The notes: a model not told the origin generated them from the sequence alone. Numbered from the stretch's first letter, positions 8,244 through 17,738 are shown. The stretch: 64,000 nucleotides of DNA from an uncultured Hyphomonadaceae bacterium (GCA_913057945.1 CAJXOF010000008.1:62001-126000); one strand, 5' to 3'. Translations and numbers: made by a program.

Positions 8244-9065
8244 ATGCGTTCGTTTGACTGGGTGATCTACGCATTGGTTCTGGGCGTTGTCGTCTGGACG
8301 ATGTTCTCGCAGGATCCGAAGGCCGACGCGCCGGAGCCGCCCCCGAGCGTTCTTGAATCCGAAGGTCCGACGCTGCCGCCGCCCTCGCCGCTGGACGAGC
8401 AGGTGCTGGTTCAGGTCAGCGAGCCCAAGGATGGCATCGGCACGGCCTTTGCCGTCAACAAGAATGGCCAATGGGTCACGGCGCGGCACGTGGTCGATGG
8501 ATGCAATTCCGTCGGCCTGCTGGTGGCGCCGGGCCAATATGTGCCGGTTGATAGTATCGTGGTGGATCCGGACCATGACCTTGCCCTCCTGTCGACGGGG
8601 CGCAGCCCGAATTCGGTCAAGCTGGACCTGAATTCTCCCCTCCGCATCGGTACGGCCGGCTATCATGTCGGCTATCCGCAGGGGCGGCCGGGAGAGGTAG
8701 CCACGAAACTCATGTCCCGCTCGAAACTGATCACGCGTGGTCGCCGCGAAGGCGCCGAACCGATCCTCGCCTGGGCCGAAATTGGCCGGACACGCGGTCT
8801 GTCCGGGTCACTGGGCGGCATTTCCGGGGGGCCGGTCTTTGATGCCTGGGGCACGGTCCGGGGTGTGATCGTGGCTGAAAGCCCGCGCCGGGGCCGCATC
8901 TATACTGCCGCGCCGACCTCTCTGGATGCCTTCCTGACCAGCCTCAGCGTGGAACGCGAGGATGGCCCGACCGAGACTTTTGCCGAGGAGACCTACGGCC
9001 CGATGTCTGACAATGCCCGCCGCCGCCTGCAGGTCGTGAAAGTCGCCTGCCGGGTGACGCCATGA
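8244..9065 (+). CDS. Membrane-anchored trypsin-like serine protease
   Basis: 273 aa from ATG 8244; the GTG at 8241 lies better placed behind the GGAGG at 8226 and is an alternative. An N-terminal membrane helix (WVIYALVLGVVVW) and a proline-rich linker precede a trypsin-like domain. The likely triad is H82 (TARHVVDG), D112 (DPDHDLALL) and S194 (GGISGGPVFD). No PDZ domain follows, so this is not a full DegP. The protease domain should face the periplasm. The stop overlaps the pyrF start by four bases. Confidence 0.85.
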   Translation: MRSFDWVIYALVLGVVVWTMFSQDPKADAPEPPPSVLESEGPTLPPPSPLDEQVLVQVSEPKDGIGTAFAVNKNGQWVTARHVVDGCNSVGLLVAPGQYVPVDSIVVDPDHDLALLSTGRSPNSVKLDLNSPLRIGTAGYHVGYPQGRPGEVATKLMSRSKLITRGRREGAEPILAWAEIGRTRGLSGSLGGISGGPVFDAWGTVRGVIVAESPRRGRIYTAAPTSLDAFLTSLSVEREDGPTETFAEETYGPMSDNARRRLQVVKVACRVTP

Positions 9066-9961
9066 CGAGTTTCGCGTCCCGCCTCATCGCCGGTGCCCGC
9101 CAGCTTGGCCCGCTCTGCGTCGGGATCGACCCGCATCCCGGCCGGATCCCGGATATGTTTGGGGGCGATACACCTGACGGTCTTGCGGCCTGGGGCGAGG
9201 CCGTCGTGGCCGCCGTCGCGGATCGCGCCTGCGTAGTGAAGCCGCAAGTGGGCCTGTTCGAGCGCCACGGGCCGGATGGCATGCGCGCGCTGCAACGGGT
9301 TTGCGAAGCGTCGAGAGACGCTGGTCTTCTCGTCATCGCGGACGCCAAGCGGGGGGATATTGGCACGACAGCCAAGGGCTATGCGGCAGCCTATCTGTCT
9401 GACGCGGCACCCTTCCCGTCGGATGCCGTGACGGTGAACCCCTATATGGGGCTCGACACGCTGGAGCCTTTCCTTGAGCAGGCCGAGGCGAACGGGAAGG
9501 GGGTCGTGGTGCTCGCCCGCACATCCAATCCCGGCTCAGCCGACTTCCAGACGAGGGATCTTGAGGGCGCGCCGCTCTATGCGCGCGTCGTGGAGGCGCT
9601 GGCTCCGGCCATCGCACGTCTCAAAGGGACCGATGAATGGTCCAGCCTGATGCTCGTCGCGGGCGCAACCGGGCCAGATGAGGCGCGTCGGCTCAGGCAA
9701 CTTGCCCCGGACGCACTCTTCCTCGTGCCGGGCTATGGCGCCCAGGGCGGCGGCGCGGAGGATGCGCTGGCCGGGTTCAAATCGGTTGGAAATCGTCTTG
9801 AAGGCGGCGTTGTGAGTGCCTCCCGCTCTGTCACATTCCCGGTCGGGTCTGACACGGCAGCTAACAAGGCGGATTGGCGCGCCCTGATAGAGGCGGCCAT
9901 CGAGGCGGCGCAGGCAGACCTTTCGGCCTATACCGGTCAGGCCCGTGTGGCCCCCGCCTGA
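9062..9961 (+). CDS. pyrF: Orotidine 5'-phosphate decarboxylase
   Basis: 299 aa, the longer bacterial/mycobacterial-type PyrF. The substrate and catalytic motif is DAKRGDIGTTAKGYA, with the Lys and second Asp of the active site. GVVVLARTSNPGS and FLVPGYGAQGG fit the phosphate-binding region. It converts OMP to UMP in pyrimidine synthesis. The ATGA overlap with the protease gene suggests co-translation. Confidence 0.95.
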   Translation: MTSFASRLIAGARQLGPLCVGIDPHPGRIPDMFGGDTPDGLAAWGEAVVAAVADRACVVKPQVGLFERHGPDGMRALQRVCEASRDAGLLVIADAKRGDIGTTAKGYAAAYLSDAAPFPSDAVTVNPYMGLDTLEPFLEQAEANGKGVVVLARTSNPGSADFQTRDLEGAPLYARVVEALAPAIARLKGTDEWSSLMLVAGATGPDEARRLRQLAPDALFLVPGYGAQGGGAEDALAGFKSVGNRLEGGVVSASRSVTFPVGSDTAANKADWRALIEAAIEAAQADLSAYTGQARVAPA

Positions 9962-10060
9962 CCCAAAGACAGGTCTCGACAATCAGCCTGCCTTCTCTAC
10001 TCTTCCCATCGAGCACGGCATCAGACCGTTTGCAGAAACAGACCGGGGAGAGAAACGGCC

Positions 10061-12217
10061 ATGGCGAACTGGCAGTCCACCTTGATTGCGGGAGCATCCT
10101 TCGCAATCCTTGCCGCCTGCGGGCAGGCAAAAACCGCAGACACGGAACCCGCAGCGGAGCCGGAAGCCTTTGCGGCCGTCGACACCAACCGCATCAGCAC
10201 GGCGAGCGCCGGTGACGAATGGCTCACCTATGGCGGCACCTATGACGAGCAGCGCCATTCCAGCCTGATCGAGGTCAACACGGAAACCGTATCGGACCTT
10301 GGTGTTGCATGGACGTATGATCTCGCCACCAATCGCGGTGTGGAATCGACGCCAATTGTCGTGGACGGCGTGATGTACGTGACCTCCGCCTGGTCGCTGG
10401 TCTATGCGCTCGACGCCAAGACCGGCGAGGAATTGTGGGTCTACGATCCGGATGTTGACCGCGCCGTCGGCGTGAAGGCCTGCTGCGATGTCGTGAACCG
10501 CGGCGTGGCCGTCTATGATGGCAAGGTCTATGTCGGCGTGATTGATGGCCGCCTTGAGGCGCTTGACGCCGAGACGGGCGAAATCGTCTGGAGCAAGGTC
10601 ACTGTTGACCAGTCGAAGCCCTACACGATCACCGGCGCGCCGCGCGTGGTGAATGGCAAGGTGCTGATCGGCAATGGCGGTGCAGAACTGGGCGTGCGCG
10701 GTTACCTCTCCGCCTATGATGCAGACACCGGCGACAGGGTCTGGCGTTTCTACACTGTGCCAAACCCGGAGAAACAACCGGACGGCGAGATTTCCGACGC
10801 AGCTTTTGAAGACATCGGCAATGTGACCTGGGGCGATGAAGGTGCCTGGGTCACGGATGGCGGCGGCGGCACGGTCTGGGATTCCATTGTCTATGATGAC
10901 GTCAACGACCAGATCATCTTCGGCGTCGGCAATGGCTCGCCCTGGAACCGCGAGTTCCGCGACCCGTCCGCCGGCGACAATCTCTTCCTGTCCTCCATCG
11001 TTGCAGTTGATGCCGCAACGGGCGCGTACAAATGGCACTTCCAGACCACGCCGGGAGACAATTGGGACTATACCGCCACGCAGACGATCATCCTGGCAGA
11101 CCTGCCGGTTGGCGAAGATGGCGAAAGCCGCCGCGTTGCCATGCAGGCTCCGAAGAACGGTTTCTTCTACGTGCTGGATGCTGAAACCGGCGAGTTCCTC
11201 TCCGGCGATGCCTACGTGCCGATGAATTGGGCGACCGGTCTCGACGAGAATGGCCGGCCGATCGAGATTCCCGATGCCCGCTATGGCGCCGTGCCCTACC
11301 AGCAGCTTCCGGGTCCGCTCGGCGCCCATAACTGGCACCCGATGGCATTTAATCCGGATCTGAACCTCGCCTATATCCCGGCGCAGGAAATCCCTCAGTC
11401 CTATGCCCGCGACTCGCGTTTCGAGACCGAGCCGGTCGGCTGGAATACCGGTGCAGACTTCTCTGCCGGCGTGCCACCGATCGCGCCGCCGGAAGTTGCC
11501 AAATTCCTGCGCTCGACCCTGAAGGGCCGCCTGATAGCCTGGGACCCGATTGCCCGCGAAGCGCGCTGGACGGTCGAGCACGACAACGCCTGGAATGGCG
11601 GCGTCCTCTCCACGGCGGGCGGCCTTGTCTTCCAGGGCAAGCTGAATGGCGACTTCGCAGCCTATGACGCGGCAACCGGCGAAAAACTCTGGAGCCACGA
11701 CCTGAAATCAGGCGGTGCGTCCGGTCCGGGCACGTTCATGATCGATGGTGAGCAATACGTCACCATCACGACCGGATGGGGCAGTGCCTTTGGCCTCTCG
11801 GCTGGCTTTGCCTATGATGAGACGGTTCCGTCCACGGTTGGCAAGGTGGTCACCTTCAAGCTGGGCGGCACGGGCGAAATCGCCGATCCGGACTTCCCGA
11901 TGATCGACAAGACGCCGAAGGGCGAAGCGTTTGGGGACGAGGCCCTGATTGCCGAAGGCGCCGTCCACTATGCACGTAACTGCACCGTCTGCCACGGTCC
12001 GTTGGCGGTCAGCTCCGGCGTGCTTCCGGACCTGCGCTGGTCGGCCATCTCCGGGCATGCCGAATCTTTCAAGGGCGTCGTGATCGACGGCAACCTTGCC
12101 GCCAATGGCATGGTGTCGTTCGCCGACCATCTGACCCCGGAAGAGGTGGAGTCGATCCGCGCCTATGTGCTGGCCCAGGCTTACGCCGCCGTGCCGGCAG
12201 ACTCTGGCGCCAACTGA
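10061..12217 (+). CDS. PQQ-dependent quinohemoprotein alcohol dehydrogenase, lipoprotein form
   Basis: 718 aa. The N-terminus is a lipoprotein signal with lipobox LAAC. An eight-bladed PQQ propeller follows with tryptophan-docking repeats (DAKTGEELWVYD, DAATGEKLWSHD) and the vicinal disulfide cysteines C141-C142 (VKACCDVV) typical of quinoprotein alcohol dehydrogenases. A C-terminal cytochrome c domain has CTVCH at 641-645. This is the type II layout: alcohols are oxidised in the periplasm and electrons pass from PQQ to heme. No PQQ synthesis or partner cytochrome gene is adjacent. The start follows GGGGAGAG. Confidence 0.93.
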   Translation: MANWQSTLIAGASFAILAACGQAKTADTEPAAEPEAFAAVDTNRISTASAGDEWLTYGGTYDEQRHSSLIEVNTETVSDLGVAWTYDLATNRGVESTPIVVDGVMYVTSAWSLVYALDAKTGEELWVYDPDVDRAVGVKACCDVVNRGVAVYDGKVYVGVIDGRLEALDAETGEIVWSKVTVDQSKPYTITGAPRVVNGKVLIGNGGAELGVRGYLSAYDADTGDRVWRFYTVPNPEKQPDGEISDAAFEDIGNVTWGDEGAWVTDGGGGTVWDSIVYDDVNDQIIFGVGNGSPWNREFRDPSAGDNLFLSSIVAVDAATGAYKWHFQTTPGDNWDYTATQTIILADLPVGEDGESRRVAMQAPKNGFFYVLDAETGEFLSGDAYVPMNWATGLDENGRPIEIPDARYGAVPYQQLPGPLGAHNWHPMAFNPDLNLAYIPAQEIPQSYARDSRFETEPVGWNTGADFSAGVPPIAPPEVAKFLRSTLKGRLIAWDPIAREARWTVEHDNAWNGGVLSTAGGLVFQGKLNGDFAAYDAATGEKLWSHDLKSGGASGPGTFMIDGEQYVTITTGWGSAFGLSAGFAYDETVPSTVGKVVTFKLGGTGEIADPDFPMIDKTPKGEAFGDEALIAEGAVHYARNCTVCHGPLAVSSGVLPDLRWSAISGHAESFKGVVIDGNLAANGMVSFADHLTPEEVESIRAYVLAQAYAAVPADSGAN

Positions 12218-12228
12218 CCGTATTGTGA

Positions 12229-12255
12229 GTAGCGCGGCCCAGCAGGCCGCGCTAC
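12229..12255 (+). terminator. Strong hairpin after the alcohol dehydrogenase gene
   Basis: Eleven-base perfect arms, gtagcgcggcc and ggccgcgctac, enclose a cagca loop, 11 bp after the dehydrogenase stop. No T run follows, so termination may be weak or the hairpin may stabilise the mRNA end. Confidence 0.5.
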
Positions 12256-12265
12256 ATACACATTC

Positions 12266-12805
12266 ATGCACATCCTGCTTCTCATTTTGGGTATCCTGAC
12301 AACGATCGGCATCTGGTCGTGGCGGATCCAGATGGCGCGCCGTGGCGCGAAGGTTACGATGGACACGGCCCGCACGATTGCCAATGCGCCGCGCCGCTTC
12401 ACCTTCAGGTACAAGGCCGGGCGGGGCGGCATCAGCCTGATCGAGGACCCCCGCGAAGCCGCCGCCATCATGATGATGGAAGTCGCCCGGGGCCGGGAAG
12501 GGCCCCTGACCGAGCGGCAGGCCCGCACCATCGATGAAGAGATCATGCGCAATTTCAACTTCACCCAGGCCGAGGCCGATGAGTTGTCCGCCCATGCTGC
12601 GTGGGTCACCAATTCCGCGCCGGACCCGCAGGCCGCCATGCGCAAGCTGAGCCAGCTGGTGGTCAGCGCGCCGCAACTCGGCCCCAAGGAGATCGTCGAC
12701 CTCGACGCCATGCTGGTCGCGGTGTCTGAGGCCGAAGGCGTGCCGACGCGTGAACAGCTCGCCCTGCTGCAGGTGTTCAGAGACAAGGCAGGCCTGAAGA
12801 CCTGA
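12266..12805 (+). CDS. Membrane-anchored protein of unknown function, possibly TerB-like
   Basis: 179 aa. A single N-terminal membrane helix (ILLLILGILTTIGIW) is followed by an alpha-helical cytoplasmic domain. The helices contain acidic motifs (FNFTQAEADELSAHA, KEIVDLDAMLVAVSEAEG) that resemble the TerB/DjlA-N fold, but the match is by eye and weak. The gene starts 48 bp after the alcohol dehydrogenase stop. No specific function can be assigned. Confidence 0.7.
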   Translation: MHILLLILGILTTIGIWSWRIQMARRGAKVTMDTARTIANAPRRFTFRYKAGRGGISLIEDPREAAAIMMMEVARGREGPLTERQARTIDEEIMRNFNFTQAEADELSAHAAWVTNSAPDPQAAMRKLSQLVVSAPQLGPKEIVDLDAMLVAVSEAEGVPTREQLALLQVFRDKAGLKT

Positions 12806-12864
12806 GCCCCCAACAGCTGAACAGCGCTTGCGCCCCCCCTTGGCGCGCAATAGGGATTGTGGTC

Positions 12865-13689
12865 ATGTCAAAGTCACTTCCCAGCGAATACCGTGCCAAG
12901 GTTCGCAATGAGTCCTGGACAAATTTCTCGGTTCTCCGCCACGGCCGGTTTGACGGCATGCTCGTCACTTCCAAGAATTCCGGTACGCATTGGCTGAAAT
13001 ACATGCTGGCCGTCGCGCTTGCGGAAACCCACGGTATTCCCCGTCCGGCCTATTTCTCAGAGAATGCTGTACGCCCCTACATTGGTTGGCCGAAGGACGA
13101 TGCAACCTACGCGGAATTGCCATCTCTTGCTTTCAGCCACACGATTCCACACCATCTGGCAGAATGGGGCTGGGCGCGCAGCCTGGCCGGCCTGCCACCC
13201 TATGTGCTTGCCGTGCGCCATCCCATGGCCATTCTCGCCAGCCATCACGCCAAATGGGAGTACGATATCAAGGTCGACTGGCTGACCTATCTGAAGGGCG
13301 CTCCCTGTGGCTCCAAATATCGTTGCGACCTCTACTGGCTTGCGCGTTTCTGGAATCGCTGGGGCGATATTCGCGCCCGCCACGGCGATACGATCCATGT
13401 CGTCCACTATGAGCAAACGCAGAAAGATCCCCGCGCCGTGCTGGAAGCCGTGTCAGGCCATTGGTCCCTCGGCCTGACGCCCGCCGCCATTGACGCCGCG
13501 CTTGCTGCTGGCACCAAGGAAGCCATGGCGCAAAAGATTGATCCGGATGCGGAGCCCAACGTCCTGCAGAATCGCAAGACTCCGCTCACGGAGCTTTTCA
13601 CAGGCGAGGCAATGGATATCTATACCGACCATATCCGGACGCTATTCCGGCATGATCTCGACTATGATTTGCTCAGCCTTCCGGCTTGA
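12865..13689 (+). CDS. Sulfotransferase-family protein
   Basis: 274 aa from ATG 12865, which has AGGGA eight bases upstream; a GTG at 12859 is in frame. The 5'-phosphosulfate-binding loop is VTSKNSGTHWLKYML, near residue 33, and the 3'-phosphate-binding motif is LAVRHPMAILASH. Sulfotransferases move sulfate from PAPS to hydroxyl or amino groups of small molecules or glycans. The acceptor is unknown and no PAPS-synthesis genes are nearby. The 3' end overlaps the convergent GST gene by 17 bp. Confidence 0.8.
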   Translation: MSKSLPSEYRAKVRNESWTNFSVLRHGRFDGMLVTSKNSGTHWLKYMLAVALAETHGIPRPAYFSENAVRPYIGWPKDDATYAELPSLAFSHTIPHHLAEWGWARSLAGLPPYVLAVRHPMAILASHHAKWEYDIKVDWLTYLKGAPCGSKYRCDLYWLARFWNRWGDIRARHGDTIHVVHYEQTQKDPRAVLEAVSGHWSLGLTPAAIDAALAAGTKEAMAQKIDPDAEPNVLQNRKTPLTELFTGEAMDIYTDHIRTLFRHDLDYDLLSLPA

Positions 13690-14353
13690 GGTAACCGCTT
13701 GAGCGCCCGTCAGCCGTGTATTTTATCCACCACGGCTCGGCTTCGGCCTGCTCCTCCAGTTCGAGGAAAAGCGGGTCTTCCAGAATGGCGGCTGAATAGT
13801 CCGCAGCTGCCCCGCTCAGCGGCAGGCCATAGGTGCGAAAGCGCGTGACCACCGGCGTATAGAATGCGTCCGCCGCGCTCCACTTTCCGAACAGGAATGG
13901 GCCGCCCTCGCCATGCTCCGCGCGCAGCGCGTCCCACATTGTCTGGATACGGGCAATATCAGCCTCAAGCGCTTCGGTCATTTCCGGCGTGGACTCGCGG
14001 CCGCGAATGTCCATCGGGCAGGCCTTGCGCAGCGCGGGAAAGCCGGCATGCATCTCGCTCGTTACGGCGCGCGCAATGGCGCGCTTGCCAGCATCCTCTG
14101 GCCAGACGTCACCGGCCGGGGCCCAGTCCGCAATCCATTCGGTGATCGCAAGGCTTTCCCAGACCGTGACATCGTCCCAGATCAGCAGTGGCACCTTGGC
14201 GGTCGGACTGATCTCTTTCAATTTCGCGGACGTATCCGGAAAGTCGAGCGGCACGATGACTTCCTCGACGGGCAAATTCACCCGCCGCGCCACAAGCAAG
14301 GGCCGGATCGACCAGCTGGAATAATTCAGATTGCCGAGGACGAACTGTCTCAT
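13673..14353 (-). CDS. Glutathione S-transferase family protein
   Basis: 226 aa from ATG 14353. The N-terminal thioredoxin-like domain begins FVLGNLNYSSWSIRPLL, with the serine likely acting on glutathione, and includes a TAKVPLL cis-proline loop and WESLAITEWIAD. A helical C-terminal domain follows. The family detoxifies electrophiles, and the substrate is unknown. The start overlaps the stop of the YciI-like gene (ATGA), so the two are co-translated. Confidence 0.88.
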   Translation of the reverse strand: MRQFVLGNLNYSSWSIRPLLVARRVNLPVEEVIVPLDFPDTSAKLKEISPTAKVPLLIWDDVTVWESLAITEWIADWAPAGDVWPEDAGKRAIARAVTSEMHAGFPALRKACPMDIRGRESTPEMTEALEADIARIQTMWDALRAEHGEGGPFLFGKWSAADAFYTPVVTRFRTYGLPLSGAAADYSAAILEDPLFLELEEQAEAEPWWIKYTADGRSSGYLKPEG

Positions 14354-14646
14354 GCCCGCTTGCCTTCTCCGATCAGCCATTTCGTCTCGCGGATATCGAC
14401 GCGCGCGAACACGCCGGCCTTGGCATAGGGGTCCTCAGCGGCCAGCGCCTGCGCCGAGGCGAGGTCCTCTGCTTCAACCAGGAACAGGGAGCCGATCATG
14501 GCACCATCTTCCGACAGGAGCGGCCCGGCCATGCGCAACCGCTCTCCCAGTCCTGCCGCCCATTCTAGGTGGGCCGGCCGGGTGGCGGCGCGCAATTCGG
14601 CCCCGTCGGTTTCATTGTCGAGATTGTGAAAGCAGAAAAGAGGCAT
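14350..14646 (-). CDS. YciI-like protein
   Basis: 98 aa from ATG 14646. The small ferredoxin-like fold has the typical features RPAHLEW, AGPLLSEDGAMIGSLFL and DPYAKAGVF, matching YciI/YCII proteins. A His-Asp pair in the family is thought to be catalytic, but no general reaction is established. It is upstream of and overlaps the GST gene. Confidence 0.85.
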   Translation of the reverse strand: MPLFCFHNLDNETDGAELRAATRPAHLEWAAGLGERLRMAGPLLSEDGAMIGSLFLVEAEDLASAQALAAEDPYAKAGVFARVDIRETKWLIGEGKRA

Positions 14647-14783
14647 GCGGGACGGCTCCGGGTCAGGTCTGTGTCTTCGGTTCCTATGCCACACTGCCAC
14701 CTGCGTGCCCATACTCCCAAAAAGAGGAACCCATGGGCTGAATGAATCGTTGATCCTTCAGTAACAGGGAGTAAGGTGGCGTC

Positions 14784-15398
14784 ATGAATGATATAACAGA
14801 CACTCGCCAGCAGATTCTGGAAGCCGCGATGGAACGCATCGTTCACTACGGCTATTCCAAGACCACGATGTCGGAGATTGCCAAGGACTGCAACATGTCT
14901 GCCGGCAATATCTACCGCTTCTTCGCCTCCAAGCTCGACATTGCCGAGGCCATTGGCCGGAAGTTCAACTCGGAACTCTACGAGACCTATGCGGGCATAT
15001 GCCGGAAGCAGAACACGGCTGCAGATCGTCTGCGCCAATTCTTCGAATTCAGCATGGAGCGCACCTATGAAGCGCTGGAAGAGAAGGACAAGCTTGTAGA
15101 GCTGGCCGAGACGCTGGCCGATGAGCGGCCCCTGTTCATGAATGAACAGCTGGCGCAGGAGCGGGTCTACCTCGTCCAGATCCTCGAAAACGGCATTGAA
15201 GCGGGGGAATTCCGTCCGCTCGACCGCAAGGAAGAGGTCGCCGAGATGATCCAGGCCTCGATGATGAAGTTCCGCTTCCCGCAGATGTTCTCGCACCTGA
15301 CCTTGCCGAAGCTGAAGCGGGAACTGGCCGGCGTGATGGACCTTGTTCTGGCCGGATTGTCCGTTGGGGCGACCGTGCCCGCGCGGCATATAGATTAA
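14784..15398 (+). CDS. TetR-family transcriptional regulator
   Basis: 204 aa. The N-terminal helix-turn-helix is typical: TRQQILEAAMERIVHYGYSK, then TTMSEIAKDCNMSAGNIYRF, near residues 6-52. The ligand-binding C-terminal domain is divergent and does not reveal the inducer. It lies apart from obvious transporter genes; its neighbours are the divergent YciI/GST pair and a 37-aa ORF downstream. Either could be the target. Confidence 0.9.
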   Translation: MNDITDTRQQILEAAMERIVHYGYSKTTMSEIAKDCNMSAGNIYRFFASKLDIAEAIGRKFNSELYETYAGICRKQNTAADRLRQFFEFSMERTYEALEEKDKLVELAETLADERPLFMNEQLAQERVYLVQILENGIEAGEFRPLDRKEEVAEMIQASMMKFRFPQMFSHLTLPKLKRELAGVMDLVLAGLSVGATVPARHID

Positions 15399-15504
15399 TT
15401 ACTGAACGATTTCAAAAATATTCATTGATTAGTGTTCATGTGATTGCTATATGGCAGTCACAGGCAGCGATGGTTGTTGCCTGAAACGCTGAAAGACCAG
15501 ATCA

Positions 15505-15618
15505 ATGACCCTGTCCAAGACCGAAGCTCGCCAGTCCCTGGCCGCCTTGCTTGCGGCGCTCCCGATGGCCATCGCCATCCTTGCGGCGACCTATTCGCTT
15601 GCCGAATTCGCAGTATAG
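15505..15618 (+). CDS. Possible 37-aa small membrane protein
   Basis: A short ORF from ATG 15505 to TAG 15616-15618. It encodes one hydrophobic helix (LAALLAALPMAIAILAATYS) after a short polar N-terminus (MTLSKTEARQ). It follows the TetR gene after about 100 bp and stops 14 bp before the end of the convergent tsaD gene. Support is the membrane-like composition and the position only; no clear ribosome site was found. Confidence 0.4.
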   Translation: MTLSKTEARQSLAALLAALPMAIAILAATYSLAEFAV

Positions 15619-15631
15619 AAATGCGGCCTGA

Positions 15632-16732
15632 TCAGGCCTTGGCGCCCCGGCGGCCCGTTCCGTAGACGGGCGCTGATTTCGCCGCCGCTTCATCCAGCGG
15701 CCAGCGGGGTCTCGCCCCGGTGCCAAGGTCCCCGGCCTCGCCTTCGACGAGGCCCGCCGCCAGTCTTTCCGCTCCAGCCAGAGCGATCATTGCGGCATTA
15801 TCCGTACAATGTCTCAGCGGCGGCGCAATCAGGCGTGCACCTGCGCTCTTGGCCACCTCGTCCAGCGCGGCGCGGATGGCCTTGTTGGCCGCGACACCGC
15901 CCGCGACGACAAACCGCTTCGCGCCATCCCCACCCGGATCAAACGCCTCCAGCGCCAGCGCGGCCTTTGTGGCAAGGATGTCGGTGACCGCTGTCTGGAA
16001 ACTCGCGCAGAGATCCTTCATCCGGTCATCACTCATCGTGTCCTCGGCCGCTGCGCGCGCAACAGCCGTCTTCAGCCCTGCAAAGCTCATATCGAGGCCC
16101 GGCCGGTTCAACAGCGGGCGGGGCAGGGCAAAGGCGTCCGGGTTGCCACCCTCTGCGAGGCGCTCGACCGCAGGGCCGCCGGGAAAGCCGAGCCCCAGCG
16201 TCTTCGCTGTCTTGTCGAAGGCTTCGCCCACCGCATCATCAATCGTCGAGCCGAGCCGGCGATAGTCTCCGAGGCCGCGCACTTCCAGGAACTGGCAATG
16301 CCCGCCCGAAACCAGCAGCAGTAAATAGGGGAAGGGGCAATCATTGCCGAGACGCGGGCTGAGCGCATGACCTTCGAGGTGGTTCACCGCGATGAAGGGC
16401 TTGCCCGCCGCCTGCGCGATCGCCTTGCCGGTCATCATGCCGACCAGCACGCCGCCAATCAGGCCGGGGCCGGCTGTGGCCGCGACCCCGTCGAGTTCTG
16501 AATACGAAATCCCGGCTTCATGCATCGCGGCCTTCACGGTCAGGTCGGCCAGTTCCGCATGCGCGCGCGCGGCAATTTCCGGCACCACGCCCAGATAAGG
16601 CGCATGCTCGTCGAGCTGCGTGCGGATCACGTCGGAGACCAGCTCGGCGCGCCCATCCTGCAGGCGCAGCACGGCGGCTGCGGTCTCGTCGCAGCTCGTC
16701 TCGATGCCCAGAAGTGTCAGCGTTTGGCTCAT
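15632..16732 (-). CDS. tsaD: tRNA N6-adenosine threonylcarbamoyltransferase
   Basis: 366 aa from ATG 16732 (ATG 16741 is also in frame). It starts with [14 protein letters not shown] and has the metal-binding HxxxH in NHLEGHAL, followed by [11 protein letters not shown] and [14 protein letters not shown]. TsaD, with TsaB and TsaE, makes t6A37 on ANN-decoding tRNAs and is essential in most bacteria. The length is normal. Confidence 0.95.
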   Translation of the reverse strand: MSQTLTLLGIETSCDETAAAVLRLQDGRAELVSDVIRTQLDEHAPYLGVVPEIAARAHAELADLTVKAAMHEAGISYSELDGVAATAGPGLIGGVLVGMMTGKAIAQAAGKPFIAVNHLEGHALSPRLGNDCPFPYLLLLVSGGHCQFLEVRGLGDYRRLGSTIDDAVGEAFDKTAKTLGLGFPGGPAVERLAEGGNPDAFALPRPLLNRPGLDMSFAGLKTAVARAAAEDTMSDDRMKDLCASFQTAVTDILATKAALALEAFDPGGDGAKRFVVAGGVAANKAIRAALDEVAKSAGARLIAPPLRHCTDNAAMIALAGAERLAAGLVEGEAGDLGTGARPRWPLDEAAAKSAPVYGTGRRGAKA

Positions 16733-16802
16733 AAGGGGCATGTAAGCCCCCACGCAGGATTTGGAAAGCTTGCCCCGCAGGCCCTATACTCACTCAAAAA
16801 CA

Positions 16803-17675
16803 ATGGGAGAAACGATCTTGGCGACACCTTTCCGGTGGAATGTTGCCCGGCGGGAACAGCTGGGCGGCCTCATCAGCGGTCTCGCGCCCGGCGCGCCGCT
16901 CAATGACATGTTCCTCGAATCCCTGCGCTCGACTGCGGCGCGGGTGCTGGCCCATGCCAATACATCCGACCTCGCCTTCATCGGCCGGACGCCGGAAAAT
17001 CTCTATGATTACCTCTCCGGATGCCTCGAAGGCCTGCGGGATGTGCCCCATCTTCACCTGGTCCAGTATTCCCTGCGCAATGCCGGGTCGGTCGATCAGA
17101 TCCCCGAGCCTGCCCTCGCGGGATTGTTCGAGTATCTCAAGTCCGAAGGGCTCGGCCCCAAGGCCATCGCATCCGGTCCGCGCCCGATTGCCCTTGTTGA
17201 TTTCGTTGCGACGGGCGGGACGATGGAGAGTGTGATCCGCCTGATGAAACTACAGGCCGAGCGGGAAGGGGAGGACTGGGGCGCCGTCCAGCGCCGCCTG
17301 CGGATCATAGCCCTGCGCGTGCGGACCAAGAACGCGCCCAATACATGGCGCTGGCAACAGCACCAGGACTGGCTGCATTTCATTCCGGACACGATCATCC
17401 GAAATGTCTCGGCCCCGGCGGCCTTCCTCTATTATCTCGGCAATGACCAGCCCAAGGTGACGGCCTCTTTCCATCCGGGCCGGTGGGCCGAAGAGACCGG
17501 CGCTGCCCGGCGCCCCAGTCGCGACCAGCAGGCCGCGCTCGATTTCGCGGTCCAGCTCTACGACCTAGGACGCACGCGGGAAGAACGGCAAACCCTCGCC
17601 CGCCGCATTGCCCGCCACCACAAGATGCGCCAGCGCGCGACGCGGGGCCTCGTCCTCAAACTACGCGGCGGATGA
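16803..17675 (+). CDS. Phosphoribosyltransferase-like protein of unknown substrate
   Basis: 290 aa from ATG 16803. A TTG at 16818 has GGGAGA eight bases upstream and may be the true start (285 aa). Residues 133-140 form a PRPP-loop-like motif preceded by hydrophobic residues, PIALVDFVATGGTME, as in type I phosphoribosyltransferases. The rest (APNTWRWQQHQDWLHFIPD, YYLGNDQPKVTASFHPGRW) matches no family I know. A C-terminal basic helix (RRIARHHKMRQRATRG) may bind nucleic acid. It is divergent from tsaD. Confidence 0.65.
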   Translation: MGETILATPFRWNVARREQLGGLISGLAPGAPLNDMFLESLRSTAARVLAHANTSDLAFIGRTPENLYDYLSGCLEGLRDVPHLHLVQYSLRNAGSVDQIPEPALAGLFEYLKSEGLGPKAIASGPRPIALVDFVATGGTMESVIRLMKLQAEREGEDWGAVQRRLRIIALRVRTKNAPNTWRWQQHQDWLHFIPDTIIRNVSAPAAFLYYLGNDQPKVTASFHPGRWAEETGAARRPSRDQQAALDFAVQLYDLGRTREERQTLARRIARHHKMRQRATRGLVLKLRGG

Positions 17676-17738
17676 CGGCGGCGCGGGAAACTGCCATCAT
17701 CCGCCAGACATGAAAGCGATACGGGGAGAAACAGGGAC

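Noticed and set aside
9983..11698. 571-aa minus-strand ORF opposite the PQQ dehydrogenase
   Set aside because: Antisense shadow of a well-supported gene; composition is mirror-like and no domain is visible.
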